DNA of 64,000 nucleotides from positions 13,204,501 through 13,268,500 of the forward strand of contig NC_092650.1 in assembly GCF_032118995.1 (NCBI RefSeq), in the 5' to 3' direction. Positions within the stretch are counted from its first letter, which is position 1. Each line of letters begins with the position of its first letter. Source of the stretch: Asterias amurensis (Eukaryota; Echinodermata; Asteroidea; Forcipulatida; Asteriidae). Made by a program: the position numbers and the translations under genes. Below are positions 43,701 to 52,489 of the stretch, piece by piece. The notes under the pieces were generated by a model. It did no database searches, was not told the origin of the DNA, and saw only the letters and a program-made list of their open reading frames with translations.

Positions 43701-46700
43701 ATACGTTATGAACTAAACACGGCATGCCATTTTGTGGAGTCAAGATTTGACTCCATAAAATGGCTGACCGTACTAATTCGCAAAGTAAAACTAACACCAC
43801 GCAATTTCGAGATTTGTTTGTGTGGATCATTATGTTCAACTTTTAAAACATCTTTCTAACCATATGGATTTTATAACCAATCAGTTTCAAAACGCTTTTC
43901 ATTGACCAACTCGACCGATCCAAGGCAATGTGCCCCTTTAAAGCCATTATACACTTTCGGAACAGAAACAAAAATAAGTTCTCAGATTTACAAATAACTT
44001 ACAGGGTTTACAGAAGGTAATGGTGAAAGACTTCTCTTGAAATATTACTCCATGAAATGCTTTACTTTTTGAGAAAACATTAAAACAAGTATCAACTTTC
44101 GATAGCGAGAATTACGGGTTTATTTTAAACACATGTCATGACACGGCGAGACGTGCAGAAACAAGGGTGGGTTTTCCCGTTATTTTCTCCCGACTCCGAT
44201 GACCAACTGAGCCTAAATTTTCTCTGGTTTGTTATTTTATATATAAGTTGTGGTACACGAAGTGTGGGCCTTGGACAATACTGTTTACCGAAAGTGTCCA
44301 ATGGCTTTAATTGTATTGATTTGTACAAGAGAGCAATTTGACTAATACTTGTTTGCTTTGTATCCCCGACAGAATGTTCGCCCCTAAGTGTGCAGCCTGC
44401 CTAGATGCCATTACTCCGGTAGAGGTATTTCTTGTATTTGCTGCTCCACTCTGCATCATGTCATGACATCATTCTGCAGAGTGGAACCACCCTAGCCTTC
44501 ATTCGCACCCTTTGTTTCTTCTTCTGATTCTTCTCTGATACCCATCAATACACCTACCCCCCCCCCTCCACCCCCCCCCCCCCCCCCCCACCATCCCTGT
44601 TACCAAGTTCCTCATTCAGTTACATGTAGCAGAAGTTCCAACATGGTTTGTCACCTTTGGTAATAATATAATAATGAACATTTCTAGTGCGCCATGTCTG
44701 TCAATAATGACACTCCTGGCGCAAATAAACAAGAACTCTGCTAATACACAGAGACACAAGACAACCAAAAGTTTGGAGGCTATTGTTTGCGAAATAGATA
44801 TATGTTTTGAGATGATTTTTGAATTTGGAACAAGTATCTGCTTTTCTGAGTTGGGACGCTATTCCAAAGAGATGGCCCCGCATGTGAAAAACAGCGATCG
44901 CCCCATGGTAATAGACGATCTTACATACATTTGTACAAGCCATATTTAGCTATCCTGTACGCTGTGGGTGCAACTAAAACCGAAGATAATGTGCACATAT
45001 ACATGTAGGAGTTACAAATAATCATACATGGTGGATAAACACCACTTCACCAGTTCATACTATTTCATGATTTTACTGTTTTACAATGGCTGTGTGGAAG
45101 ACACTAACATTGTGCTAGAAGAAGTTGTCCACCCCTGTCTACCCGCCCTCTCATTTAAAAATTTCACATTCAATTTGAAAAGGAAGAAAACTCTCACTGT
45201 CATTATATGATGACAACCCGAAAGAAAACCTATCAAAAAATCAAGAATAAGTCTGAAACATAAACTTTGTCTTGCTCTTCAACTTGTGAATCTTGGCATA
45301 TCTGACTAGAAGCTTTGTGAAATATGCGGCTATTTTGTAATGATGTGTATAAATTTGTAGGCAAGATTTTAATCAATCATACTTGAGCTTCAGCCTTCCT
45401 CTAATGCTTAATCATTAACATTTACTAATCCTAGCCACTTCATTCAAATCTTTGCTTAAACTATTATCAACACGATTTAAAATTGGGAGTTGGATGGCCT
45501 ACTTTTCAGTTTCTATATCTGTTAATCAATACTTCAAATGTTTGAAATGAAATGAAACGTTCCCTCTTTCAGCTCAAACTGACTGATCATTTCTCAAACT
45601 TTGCAATTTATACTAGAATTGTGATCAAACAAATGGATAGTAAAACAATAGTTTGGAGACCGCCAGCGTAGGCTTAGATAGCTAAGTTGGTAAAGCGCAG
45701 GCACGTTAGTCTGGAGGTTATTGGTTCAAATTAGTCAATTTGTCCGTGTTCAACTCAAAATTATTTAAAAATTTACCCAGTCGGTATTATTTGTGGTTTA
45801 TTACTTGATATTTAATACTTGTATACTTTAATACAATAGTGTCCACTGCCTTTAATGTGTGATTACAGACTTGTAATCCCCCCCCCCATTTTTTATATGG
45901 ACTCTCTCTATTTGAAGATGAGTGAATCCCAAGACTGAATTTGACAAAAAATTTCCCTCTCTAATAAAACCATGTTTCTCAGAAATCAAAGTGCGTAAGT
46001 TTTGACCAAATTACTGATTAATAAATGTCCTACTTGATGTATTTTCTCCTCTGTTACTCTTTCATATTCATCGCTAACAAGCACACAGATCATTTGCACA
46101 GGTCATTGGCACCAAACATAGTATTTTTTTAAGGGGTTTTTATAATGCAAATAATAAACAAGTTGATTTGTACTTATTTTTTACAGGGTACCATGGAAAC
46201 AGTGCGAGTCGTCTCAATGAATAAGGACTTCCATGTTGAATGTTATCGTTGCTTGGTAAGCCTCAAATTAATCAATAAAAACAAGAAGATACTTTGTTTA
46301 GGTTTGAATGTTGGTAATCTGCAGCCGATTTCACAAAACTTTACTCAACTGCGTAAGTCCACGTGTATGGCGCAGGTTGCTCCATAAACGTTGCGCAAGT
46401 GGACTTACGCAGTTGCATAAAGTTTCGTGAAATCGGCTGCTGGCAGATACATTTGAACAGTAGAGGAGATTTTGTTGGTTGACTGGAATGTCCCATAAGT
46501 TGTATCCGGGTTGGCGGCTACAGCTATGGCTTCGGCTGTTGGTAAGGGTGTTGCTAAGGACATCCTATACTTCAGTGCATGATGACGCAGTGATCCAGCC
46601 GTAGATTAAGTCATAGCCTCCAACATCGTACATTGCCTTACTTTCAGTTAACCCTAACAGACTAAAATTTCACTATCACTGAATAACATTAGAATTGTGG

Positions 46701-48988
46701 TTTCACCATTATTATTATTTACTACATTTTGGTTGTTATTGACCCCTTGCACGCGCGTCACGCGCGGCGACTGATGCCACGCTCACCATGTTGGTGGGCA
46801 GTTAGGTTTACGTGTATTAACGCCGCTTCGCCTAAAATGTGCACTTCACTGAGTAACTCACAGCATAGAGTTATATATAAAAACGCACAGTGAAATTGCC
46901 CACCAGTATTACGCATTCAAGATTTTTCTGATAATGACGTCAGGTGAAATGGGTCAATAGTCAGAGTCAGGCGGCTGTACTTGATTAGGAATCACTATCC
47001 AAATTTGTACAGCATTTATGTATATACCCAGACCAATCGCTAGGCGCTAGTGATGTACTTTGTGGCGCTATTGCTGGAATGTTGGCAGGGCAAGAGGTTG
47101 TACACATGCGTTTTGTGCTTTTTCTGTTAAGTGTCTTCCTCAATGATTTGCTCAACTTTCTGACAGGACAGCAACTGAACAGAAAGCACTTACTGTGGGT
47201 GCGTTGGTTTAGCTTACCTGGGTCGACCCCGCAGTGCTCACTCGGATGAGCCCCTGACAAGAGCTAATCGAACGATCACACTCGCCCTCTCGTCGAGTCG
47301 TGGTGACGGCATGCACCTCAGGTCACCCCCAAGTGACCCACTCCACAAGCAGGGCACTGGGGGCTGACCCGGTTGAGCCCCGTCAAAGCTATTCGAACGT
47401 ACCGGGGCAGACTGGGGTTGACCCAGGGAAGGAACGCACCCTGTACTGCAGTTCTGAAAAAATCCTTTCTGATGTAATGCACTTTAAATTGACCTTACAG
47501 TTTCCATTTTTACCACACTTATAATACTCGCCTATTGTCTGCACAGTTTCAGGATTCAATTTTTGTTTAGTTGCAATCATTTGTGGGCAATTGTCTTTAT
47601 CATTATGTCTCACTGTCTTGCCTAGAAGATTGTGTAAATCATTTAGGAAGACACTTAATTTGCATAAAAAGTGTGTACAAAGTCTTGCTCGGCCAGCTTC
47701 CCAGCAATGGCTGCGCAGAGTGCTTCACTTTCTCACTCGTACATGTATGTGTATAGTTAGATTACATCCCTGGTGTCCCAGTGCACTTAATAGCCCTTCA
47801 ACATGCAAAGCCTCAGACTTTCAAACATAGCTTGATTTTTGTTTCAACAGAAAGGAACTTTGTAGCTGACACTTCTTAACTTACAATCTGTACAATTAAC
47901 TGAGACGAGGACTAGCAGAGAGAAATATACTGCATATACATGTATAATGCTATGCATGAAACTGAGCCTTAAACATTGCAGATATTTTTACCATAATTTA
48001 ATTGTTCAATTTCAATTAGTGCCTTGTTTTTGTTAAAAAGGTCTGGATACTTTTTGTAGGTTAAAAACACAATGTCCACAGATTTACACTAAACTTACAC
48101 AGTTTGAGGATAATGATGGTAGAAAGCTCCCCTGAAAATATTACTTTCTGAGGTGCTGTAGTTTTTGAGAAATGAGTAAAACAATGTCATGAAAAGAAAA
48201 AAAATTCTCAGTGACAGTGAGACGAAAATTATTGTAGCATGTAAAAACGTATTTTCATGACATTGTTATACTCATTTCTCAAAAACTACAGCACCTCAGC
48301 AACTAATATTTTAAGGTACGCTTTCTACTATCATCATCTTCAAACGGTGTAAGTTTGATGTAAATCTGTGGACATTGTGTTTTGTTTTACAAAAAGTACC
48401 CAAGTTAAATTCCAACTGTTTTTAAATTCCTCTGTTGTTGTTATCATTTTTCAGGACTGTGGGCTTCAGTTGTCAGATGAAGATGGCCGTAGATGCTACC
48501 CCTTACACGATGATCTTCTTTGTTATACCTGTCACATCCAGCGACTATCGCCTGGTGCTTTCCCTTACTCTCCTAAAAACTCCAGTCCCTCCGAGCAGTT
48601 CTCTCCAGTCTTATCACCAAGCACCACAGTACCTACATCAGCTACCCCACCAGACACCCCTACGGAGCCTACCCCAGGAGGTACCCACTACCCAAAGAGG
48701 GCGTCATCAGCTAATGGTAGAATGATCCCACCAAACTATACCCCCTTTGGAGGAGCTAGATACCCCACGCCCGGAACGCCCCCGCCCGATCCCCCGCCAT
48801 ACTCCCCACATGACCCTCTGAGAGACATGTACCCCTCCACCCAGAGGGTTAGCCCTAGAGAGTACCAGTACAGAGGGACAAAACCTGAGCAGCAGGGAAA
48901 ACATTCCTATCCCTCTAGGAACCCATCTGCATTGGGTAACGGTGCGGATGGGGGTAACCCATCTGGGTACGTTGTGACCGATTTATAA
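23946..48988 (+). CDS. Ajuba/LIMD1/WTIP-family LIM adaptor, 949 aa, eight exons
   Basis: Exons 23946-25776, 27215-27316, 31184-31251, 32099-32161, 34956-35086, 44373-44424, 46187-46255 and 48455-48988 join in frame (2850 nt). Residues 1-610 are a Ser/Asn/Gln-rich disordered region with a PPSY motif (124-127). A conserved pre-LIM helix (about 584-603, [15 protein letters not shown]) precedes LIM1 (613-666), LIM2 (678-731) and LIM3 (738-798). All three keep the C-x2-C..H-x2-C-x2-C-x2-C..C-x2-(C/D) zinc pattern. The tail (799-949) is Pro/Ser/Tyr-rich with PPPY (885-888) and ends VVTDL. The start at 23946 is preferred, though the frame stays open to an ATG at 23781. In known animals this family acts at junctions and centrosomes and restrains LATS/Warts kinase in Hippo signalling. 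It is probably the single pre-duplication member, so I assign no paralogue symbol. Confidence 0.95.
25940..26062. mobile_element. Small fold-back repeat (GTATGGCCCCACCACTTTTT)
   Basis: GTATGGCCCCACCACTTTTTC is mirrored by GAAAAAGTGGTGGTGCCATAC across about 120 bp, in the first intron of the Ajuba-family gene. Confidence 0.75.
26232..26354. mobile_element. Small fold-back MITE with GACCCAGTGA termini between TA dinucleotides
   Basis: GACCCAGTGACTGGGGCGC at the left is mirrored by GCGCTCCATTCACTGGGTC at the right, with TA directly outside each end. The inner arms GAAATTTTGACATTATCGGT and ACCGATAATGTCAAAATTTC are perfect complements. A TA target would fit mariner-type mobilisation. Confidence 0.72.
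26432..26506. repeat. Perfect-stem hairpin
   Basis: AGTTGCGATAACGT..CTCCTCCCGA is mirrored by TCGGGAGGAGGGTAACGTTATCGCAACT with a loop of about 20 nt (CAGTGAAGCCGTAGGCCA). No tRNA or snRNA feature is seen. It is probably a minimal MITE. Confidence 0.7.
26838..26922. repeat. Hairpin with one arm duplicated
   Basis: GTTGTTTTTCCTTGACGGA is followed by its complement TCCGTCAAGGAAAAACAAC. After AGCACAAGAG the second arm is repeated (TTCCGTCAAGGAAAAACAAC), giving a hairpin plus a direct copy of one arm. Confidence 0.8.
28335..28892. mobile_element. About 550-bp nested inverted repeat with AAAGTCACCTGGAA ends
   Basis: Outer ends AAAGTCACCTGGAAATA (28341) and CCACTTCCAGGTGACTTTAAA (28870) mirror each other. 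Inside, TTTGCCTGCAATGCGTATAG / CTACGTATTACAGGCAAAAA and ACATGTACGTCCAAGTCGTG / CACGACTTGGTCCGTACATG form long arms around a poly-T tract (28627-28642). It is intronic in the Ajuba-family gene. Confidence 0.72.
29526..29891 (+). mobile_element. TTAA-flanked fold-back MITE, family A
   Basis: AGGCAGTGGACACTATTG at the left and AATAGTGTCATGTGTCT at the right, with TTAA at 29522-29525 and 29892-29895. The right terminus has drifted. Confidence 0.8.
30675..31032 (-). mobile_element. Family A MITE, reverse orientation
   Basis: It runs from CACTATTGGTAATTGTCAAAG to CCAATAGTGTCCAGTGTCT, with TTAA at 31033-31036. It ends about 150 bp before exon 3 of the Ajuba-family gene. Confidence 0.82.
31363..31715. 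mobile_element. Two family E fold-back units in tandem, joined
   Basis: The first unit runs from GGGGTCGATTTCACAAAGAG (31363) to GTGAAATCGACGGCAG (about 31528). A second begins at GCAGCCGATTTCACAAAACG (31552) and closes with TTTGGTGAAATCGACGGC (about 31713). Both hold TTAGGA/TCCTAA arms. The spacer GGATAAAATTTCAGTTTCATCC is itself a small inverted repeat. Confidence 0.75.
32180..33740. other. Intronic stretch, nothing recognised
   Basis: This is part of intron 4 of the Ajuba-family gene. It is AT-rich, with scattered TACATGT words around 33190-33310 and no coding, tRNA or clear repeat signal. Isolated open frames here lack splice sites and family motifs. Confidence 0.5.
33742..34118. mobile_element. 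Fold-back repeat with TATCGCGATA core words
   Basis: AAGCTTGGGCAATATCAA at the left and GTGGTATCGCCCAAGCTT at the right are inverted ends. The inner flanks are dense in ATATCGCGATATATCG, which is self-complementary. Similar elements with this TATCGCGATA signature are known to me from several animal genomes. It lies in intron 4 of the Ajuba-family gene. Confidence 0.75.
34395..34900. mobile_element. Interspersed repeat, family F, opposite orientation
   Basis: It shares GGGAATCAATGTGTGGTGAA..TTTAATCCCAACGGGGCCTGG with the complement of 10385-10500. It also shares CGACCAATAGGAATGGAGAA and CTGTCTTATAAGAACAGG with the complement of 10270-10310. A diverged piece with the same theme occurs near 49890-49990. 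Confidence 0.6.
35230..35622 (+). mobile_element. Family A MITE, forward orientation
   Basis: It runs from AGTCAGTGGACGCTATTGG to CCAATAGTGTCCAGTGTCT. TTAA lies at 35623-35626 and the left TTAA is mutated. It sits about 145 bp after exon 5 of the Ajuba-family gene. Confidence 0.8.
35630..37230. other. Intronic stretch, nothing recognised
   Basis: Intron 5 of the Ajuba-family gene, the largest LIM intron. It includes homopolymer runs (T then G near 35935-35962 and 37168-37190) and no coding motif or identifiable family. Confidence 0.45.
37235..37640. mobile_element. Possible TTAA-associated repeat beginning AGGGAAGGTATACC
   Basis: TTTAAAGGGAAGGTATACCTT starts the segment with the same TTAA-AGG entry as families A and B. 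The interior echoes them (TTGATACTGTAAAGCATTTTG, then TTTCTCAAACTTTTTATTGC). No clean right terminus was found, so the end is approximate. Confidence 0.45.
38043..38255 (+). mobile_element. tRNA-derived SINE, family S3
   Basis: The head AAGCTGGCATAGTGGTGTAT resembles a tRNA-Gly A box and anticodon-arm region (CTCGCCTTCCACCTGAGG). B box TGGTTCAAATCCTACCC follows, then CCCTGGAATAATTCTCTAGGG. The canonical T-arm and acceptor pairing is broken, so this is a SINE, not a working tRNA gene. Confidence 0.65.
38283..38500 (-). mobile_element. tRNA-derived SINE, family S2
   Basis: On the minus strand: tRNA-like head CGATAGTCTAGTTGGTCAGA, B box GGGTTTGAATCCCACCCGAG, then the S2 body and the tail ..ACATCGGTGTATGGGTAAAA. 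It is a nearly complete copy directly after the S3 SINE. Confidence 0.82.
38860..38965. repeat. Interspersed repeat with ACATGACCAAGATGG
   Basis: AATAGTCTGGT..GAATATTAGCATT..GGGAACATGACCAAGATGG..GTGATAAAGGTCT matches 58715-58815 (AATAGTCTGGTTC..TTATTAGCATTC..GGAACATGACCAAGATGG..ATGATAAAGGTCT). It is a two-copy family of unknown class. Confidence 0.6.
39590..39785. repeat. About 102-bp tandem duplication
   Basis: CGCCTCCTGAAATGCAAGAA (39597) recurs as CGCCTCCTGAAACGCAAGAA (39699). Matching GATTATATTATGCCACAATG and AACAAGAGC.TGTGTTTT blocks follow each. Confidence 0.8.
39790..40870. other. Intronic stretch, nothing recognised
   Basis: AT-rich intron 5 sequence of the Ajuba-family gene. No repeat, RNA gene or supported exon was identified. 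Confidence 0.4.
40874..41085. mobile_element. Fold-back element, family P (short form)
   Basis: GGATTTGAAACTTTGCATGG leads into GGTTTGCGGTAACACCATGT. The arms TGGTTCTGAAAAGAACCGTTGGTTTCAAC (split) and GTTGAAACCAACGATTCTTTTCAGAACC are inverted, with a CTCTCAACTCTTAAA loop. The element closes with ACATGGTGTTACCGCAAACC. Confidence 0.85.
41885..42205. mobile_element. Fold-back repeat, family C (CACAATGTCCACAGATTTAC)
   Basis: CACAATGTCCACAGATTTAC at the left is mirrored by GTAAATCTATGGACACTTTG at the right. Inner arms: GATAATGATAG.AGAAAGCTT / AAGCTTTCCACTATCATTATC and AGGTGCTGTAGT / ACTACAGCACCT. Two more copies occur at 48047 and 59650. Confidence 0.82.
42635..42750. mobile_element. Fold-back repeat, family G (short)
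   Basis: AAATTTCATGGCTGTGCTCA at the left and GTAAGCAGAGCCATGAAATA at the right, around AAGTTCTGTGCTTACG / TGTAAGCACAGAATTG. Confidence 0.75.
42755..43035. repeat. About 141-bp tandem duplication
   Basis: Two copies each end CCAGCAACCATTTGACCAAAG (offset 141 bp). They also share GGATGCCAGACTACTCTG / GGTGTCCGACTTTTCTG and GTGCTGCAA.TGGA.CGAAAAT blocks. Confidence 0.8.
43553..43937. mobile_element. TTAA-flanked fold-back MITE, family B
   Basis: AGGGACACATTGCCTTGG and CAAGGCAATGTGCCCCT, with TTAA at 43549-43552 and 43938-43941. It is 385 bp. The right-hand TTAA is shared with the next element. Confidence 0.85.
43942..44306. mobile_element. TTAA-flanked fold-back MITE, family D
   Basis: AGCCATTATACACTTTCGG at the left and CCGAAAGTGTCCAATGGCT at the right, with TTAA at 43938-43941 and 44307-44310. 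It is 365 bp. The body resembles family A in layout (CTCCCGACTCCGATGACCAA; TGGTTTGTTATTTTAT), so the two may share an ancestor. The right end is only 66 bp before exon 6 of the Ajuba-family gene. Confidence 0.82.
44557..44591. repeat. Poly-C rich tract
   Basis: Nearly unbroken C on the plus strand, with a long uninterrupted run at about 44571-44589, in intron 6 of the Ajuba-family gene. The run length may be an assembly or sequencing estimate. Confidence 0.85.
44600..45655. other. Intronic stretch with a family T fragment
   Basis: At 44660-44720 the AATAATATAATAATGAACATTTC..GCGCCATG..CTCCTGGCGCAAAT pattern is a family T relative. The remainder of intron 6 shows nothing I can support. Confidence 0.45.
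45660..45860 (+). mobile_element. tRNA-derived SINE, family S4, ending in a family A fragment
   Basis: The head TAGATAGCTAAGTTGGTAAAGC with a B-box-like TTATTGGTTCAAATTA resembles a degraded tRNA. The body AATTTACCCAGTCGGTATTATTTGTGGTTTATTA matches 39500-39560 (AATTTACCCAGGCAG..TTGTGGTTTATTA). A terminal AATAGTGTCCACTGCCT then TTAA (45835-45855) is a lone family A end. Confidence 0.6.
46318..46445. mobile_element. Fold-back repeat with GCAGCCGATTTCAC termini
   Basis: GCAGCCGATTTCACAAAACTTTA is mirrored by AAAGTTTCGTGAAATCGGCTGC. The inner arms are CAACTGCGTAAGTCCACGTG and AAGTGGACTTACGCAGTTG. The shared (A/G)CGATTTCACAAA ends link it to family E. It lies 60 bp after exon 7 of the Ajuba-family gene. 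Confidence 0.82.
47197..47441. mobile_element. MITE with GGGTGCGTT termini and TGT target duplication (family K)
   Basis: It starts GGGTGCGTTGGTTTAGCTTA and ends GGAAGGAACGCACCC. TGT directly flanks both sides (47194-47196 and 47442-47444). It is 245 bp and GC-rich compared with its surroundings. A 139-bp relative lies at 54493. Confidence 0.78.
48040..48395. mobile_element. Fold-back repeat, family C
   Basis: CACAATGTCCACAGATTTAC..GATAATGATGGTAGAAAGC at the left, GCTTTCTACTATCATCATC..GTAAATCTGTGGACATTGTG at the right, with paired AAAACAATGTCATGAAAA / TTTTCATGACATTGTT inner arms. It ends about 80 bp before exon 8. Confidence 0.85.
48455..48988 (+). other. Exon 8 of the Ajuba-family gene: end of LIM3 and Pro-rich C-terminal tail
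   Basis: It encodes residues 773-949. Residues 773-798 complete LIM3 (C774, C786 region, C795 and C798). The remaining 151 residues are rich in Pro, Ser, Thr and Tyr, with PPPY at 885-888. The protein ends VVTDL, which fits a class I PDZ ligand (T at -2, L at 0). The vertebrate Ajuba and LIMD1 I recall end soon after LIM3. WTIP is reported to carry a C-terminal PDZ-binding motif, so a WTIP-like ancestor is plausible. Confidence 0.88.
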
Positions 48989-49880
48989 GGCATGGGGCCA
49001 GCTGTGCATTGAACAAAAATCAAAATGTGTTCTTTGGGATATTTGTTATCAAGCAGTTGTAGTCAAAACTAGTAAGATGGGTTTTTTTTTTTTTTCAGTG
49101 TCTCTATATATTTTTTTAGAACATCTGTAGATAACATAAGTATTAGTTAACAATATGAGTTTAGCGAGTGCAGATTGAATCATGTGTTATGAGCAGTACT
49201 TTATTGATTTTTAACGGTGCAGCCATCATTATCACTTATCCAAGGGTGGAAGGAAAACAAGTCTGTTTCCTTATTCAGGTGCACTTATACCTTTGATTTT
49301 ATTCAGGGAACTAGACAGTTGGGAGTTGCAAACCGCAAAATGTAGGTCTATTTTTAGGTGTGCCTTCACTTGCCTCAGCGGAAAGGCTTCAAGTCTGAAG
49401 CTTTGCTGAGATTCAAATTTTAAGGTGAAAAAATTGCCTCTTTTTTCCAAAAACTACATAACTTCACCACTAGTGCATGACACTAGTAGGAGTCTGCTAC
49501 CTACATGAGTTGTGCCTGGCATGGTTGGCAGGGCAAAATACTTGACAACAATTGTTTTTCACTGGGGTTCATGGTAATTAAAATAATGGTTTGGTTAGAA
49601 TTGACATATTATTGTCTTTTAAAAGGTCAAGGTTCAAACTCTTATATTTAAACATGGTATTTGTCTACCATGCTTGTTTATTTTAGGTCATTTATACGAA
49701 CCGAAGTAATGTTTTTCTGTTACTTTTAAGATGTATAAATAGTTTTCACTGGTCATTATTATATTAGAAACCAAAGTTGTCCTTACTATTTTCAAAAATT
49801 GTCACTTTTTAAATATCGGCGTGAATTTAAGTTGTACAGAATTGTTGTTTTCCAGTGCTGTATTCATGTACTCTTGTTAG
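48989..49880. other. Probable 3' UTR and downstream sequence of the Ajuba-family gene
   Basis: AT-rich sequence after the TAA at 48986-48988, with no coding or repeat signal recognised. The polyadenylation site was not located with confidence. Confidence 0.4.
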
Positions 49881-50129
49881 AATGCATTATAAGTTATTCA
49901 TAAATACCTCAGACAGTTTCACTATTCCTATTAGTGGAGAGCGTGTCAGGTGGGGGTGTTTAAACCTTTGATAATAACCAGTGTTTATAACCGGTTGTGA
50001 GCAGAGACTCTACGCTAGTCTTGATGCAAGACGATTCTTGTTACGGGCGATGCAGGCGCTGTCGGTGAGTTGGTCGCACTGTGTGTGAAAGGAAAACTAG
50101 CGAATATGCACCAAGACTATACCTTGCAG

Positions 50130-50280
50130 GGTCGAATTGCCGTGTAATAAAGGCCCTCGCCTTCGGCTCGGGCCTTTATCACACGGCAACTCGACTCTTC
50201 CTCAATCAATCAATCAAACGTAATTTGTATAGCGCCTAAATCAAAAGTTTGCTCAAAGGCGCTGAGGCACAGAAGAAATG
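50130..50280. repeat. CGTGTAATAAAGGCCC hairpin and family T fragment
   Basis: GTTGCCGTGTAAT-type arms (GTGTAATAAAGGCCCTCGCC / GGCTCGGGCCTTTATCACAC) form a hairpin at about 50140-50178. A TCAATCAATCAAACG run leads to TTTGTATAGCGCCTAAATC and CAAAGGCGCTGAGG (family T). Confidence 0.6.
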
Positions 50281-50575
50281 TTTTAAACGGCGGTGAAAGA
50301 ACTAGTCGCCACACATTTATTCCCTTATTAATATACTGTTATGGTCAATCAGCAGGCTGAGTGTACAGTCATTTTGTTTTCCCTCCATGCCAAAGTGAGG
50401 CTGTGAGGGAAAACAATCTGACCTCTCTCTGAGGTTTGAAAAAAGAAAAATGCTGAAAATTATGATGGCCCAAATTCTGTTGGTTTTATCTAATTGGAAG
50501 TTCACTATTTAAAAGAATTCCATTTTCCTCGGTAGAAACAAAATTACATGTTTTATTAAGTACATTTATACTTAA

Positions 50576-50915
50576 AGGCATTGGACACCTTTGGTAATTG
50601 CCATAGACGAGTATTCTCACTTGGTGTAATCCAACCATATACATAATACCACAAGTCTGTGAAATGTGTGACTCAATTGTTCATCGAAGTTGCAAGGGAA
50701 TAATGAAAGAAAATACAACCATTGTTGCACTAATTTGTTTGCTTTCAAATGGCTAAACAAATAATTAATTCAGGCCGGAAGCCTTTTTATTATTTGAGTG
50801 AAAACTTATCTCTTTCTCAAAAACTACGTTACTTCAGAGGGAGCCAGTTCTATCAACAGCTCCCCATTGCTCGTTACCAAGCAAGTTTTTATGTTACCAT
50901 GATTGATGGTAACAT
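50576..50915 (-). mobile_element. Family A MITE, reverse orientation, drifted
   Basis: TTAA at 50572-50575, then AGGCATTGGACACCTTTGG. Landmarks TTCTCACTTGGTGTAAT, CGTTACTTCAGAGGGAGCC and CTCCCCATTGCTCGTTACC follow. The right terminus has decayed. Confidence 0.75.
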
Positions 50916-51004
50916 TAGTTTAGATTCGGCATTTACCTGATGTTCAGTTCTTTTATATTTTTACAACTATAGGCCTATACCCCTGTACAGATACAGTTAT
51001 TAAA

Positions 51005-51386
51005 CGTCTTTTGCCTTGGATCGATCAAGTTGGTCCATGAAAGCGTTTAAAACCATTGTTGTAGTATGCATATGGTTAGAAAGGTGTTTTGAAAAGTAGA
51101 ATATATTGATCCACACAAACATGACTCAAAATTGCGTGGTTTTCCTTTTACTTTGTAAACTAACACAGTCTGCAATGTTGTGGAGTCAAAAACAAGACTC
51201 CACAAAATGGTGTGCATTGTTAGGTTCACAATGTATAAGGAAAACCATGCAATTTCGAGGCATATTGTTTGTGTGGATCAGTATATTCTACGTTTAAAAC
51301 ATCTTTCTTTCCATATGCATTTTATAACAGATGGTTTTAAACGCTTTTAATGGAACAACTCGACAGATCCAAAGCAACGTGTTCCT
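51005..51386. mobile_element. Family B MITE
   Basis: The left end is mutated (TCTTTTGCCTTGGATCGATC). The right end AAAGCAACGTGTTCCT is intact, with TTAA at 51387-51390. The palindromic centre is GTGGAGTC..GACTCCACAAAATGG. Confidence 0.8.
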
Positions 51387-51389
51387 TTA

Positions 51390-52465
51390 AGGGAAACACA
51401 GTTAGTTAGTGAATGGGCATTATGACAAATATTGCAGTCTTTTCGGAGCATCAATACTTGCTGGTTTCTCTCAATACAGGCAAACAGGTACTGATTTACA
51501 ATTATGAAGTCAGTGTTGTTAAAATGCGTTATGCTGCATCAACCAATTAATACTTCTTCGACAACATTTAATGTTCAAACTTTTATTACCATGTTGTTGG
51601 AGAACCTGTTCGAACTCTCATATTTTTGCGTGTGTTGTGTTTGAATGTTGTGTAAGCCGCATTTTTTTTTTTTTTTTTTTAAAGTTTACTCTTTTGATCT
51701 TAAATTGATCAATGAAATCTTTTCAAATAATATTGTAAGATCAAATAAAGCATGAACTTATTTTGATCGTAATCTTAGTGATTCTGATACATTAAAAACC
51801 TACAAACATGTTAATTGAACTCGTATCATGTAAAGCAATAACATTATATTTTACTGATAATTGTATATATTATATTATTTTCATTCATGTAAAATAGATC
51901 AATTTAACCCATTATGATTATTGAAATCTTTTGATATGAATTAATAAATGTGGAAAGATCTAAGCAATTTGTGAAGCATTTTAGTACATTTTTTGTTGTT
52001 GAGGATTTAAACACGTTTTCGAATCAATCAGGGAACACTGTGGATTTTCGTTTTTTTAAAGAAAACCGACCTTGAACTTTAAAACTTTAAAAACCCATAG
52101 TCTCACCTTCTCACAAACCCCAGTTCCCCAGGTCAGAGAAGCTAGGCCCTGGTAGGATACAGTCTGAAAATGGACAAATAAATAAAAGCAAAACAAGCAT
52201 GTGAATACAACTTTTGTTTTAATAATAGTAGCAAACAAAACTAAGCATATAATAATAAACAATTAACGCACAAGTTTCTTTGAAGCAACAAGAAAGTGAT
52301 GTCAAGTTAAAGGAGTGTTATAGACGGGCTATTTGTCAATTATGCATGTTGCCGTTTGTGTATGCCTATAAACCAGCTATTTCCAAGTTAGTCCCACGAA
52401 AACATTTTACAGTGCGCCCTCTACAATTTTTTAATTTATATGAGAGAAATTGCAAAAGGAACGCA
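51390..52465. other. Intergenic stretch, nothing recognised
   Basis: AT-rich, with a pure T tract at 51662-51680. No exon or repeat family was supported. Confidence 0.4.
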
Positions 52466-52489
52466 TGGTATAAATGCGGACAAAATGAA

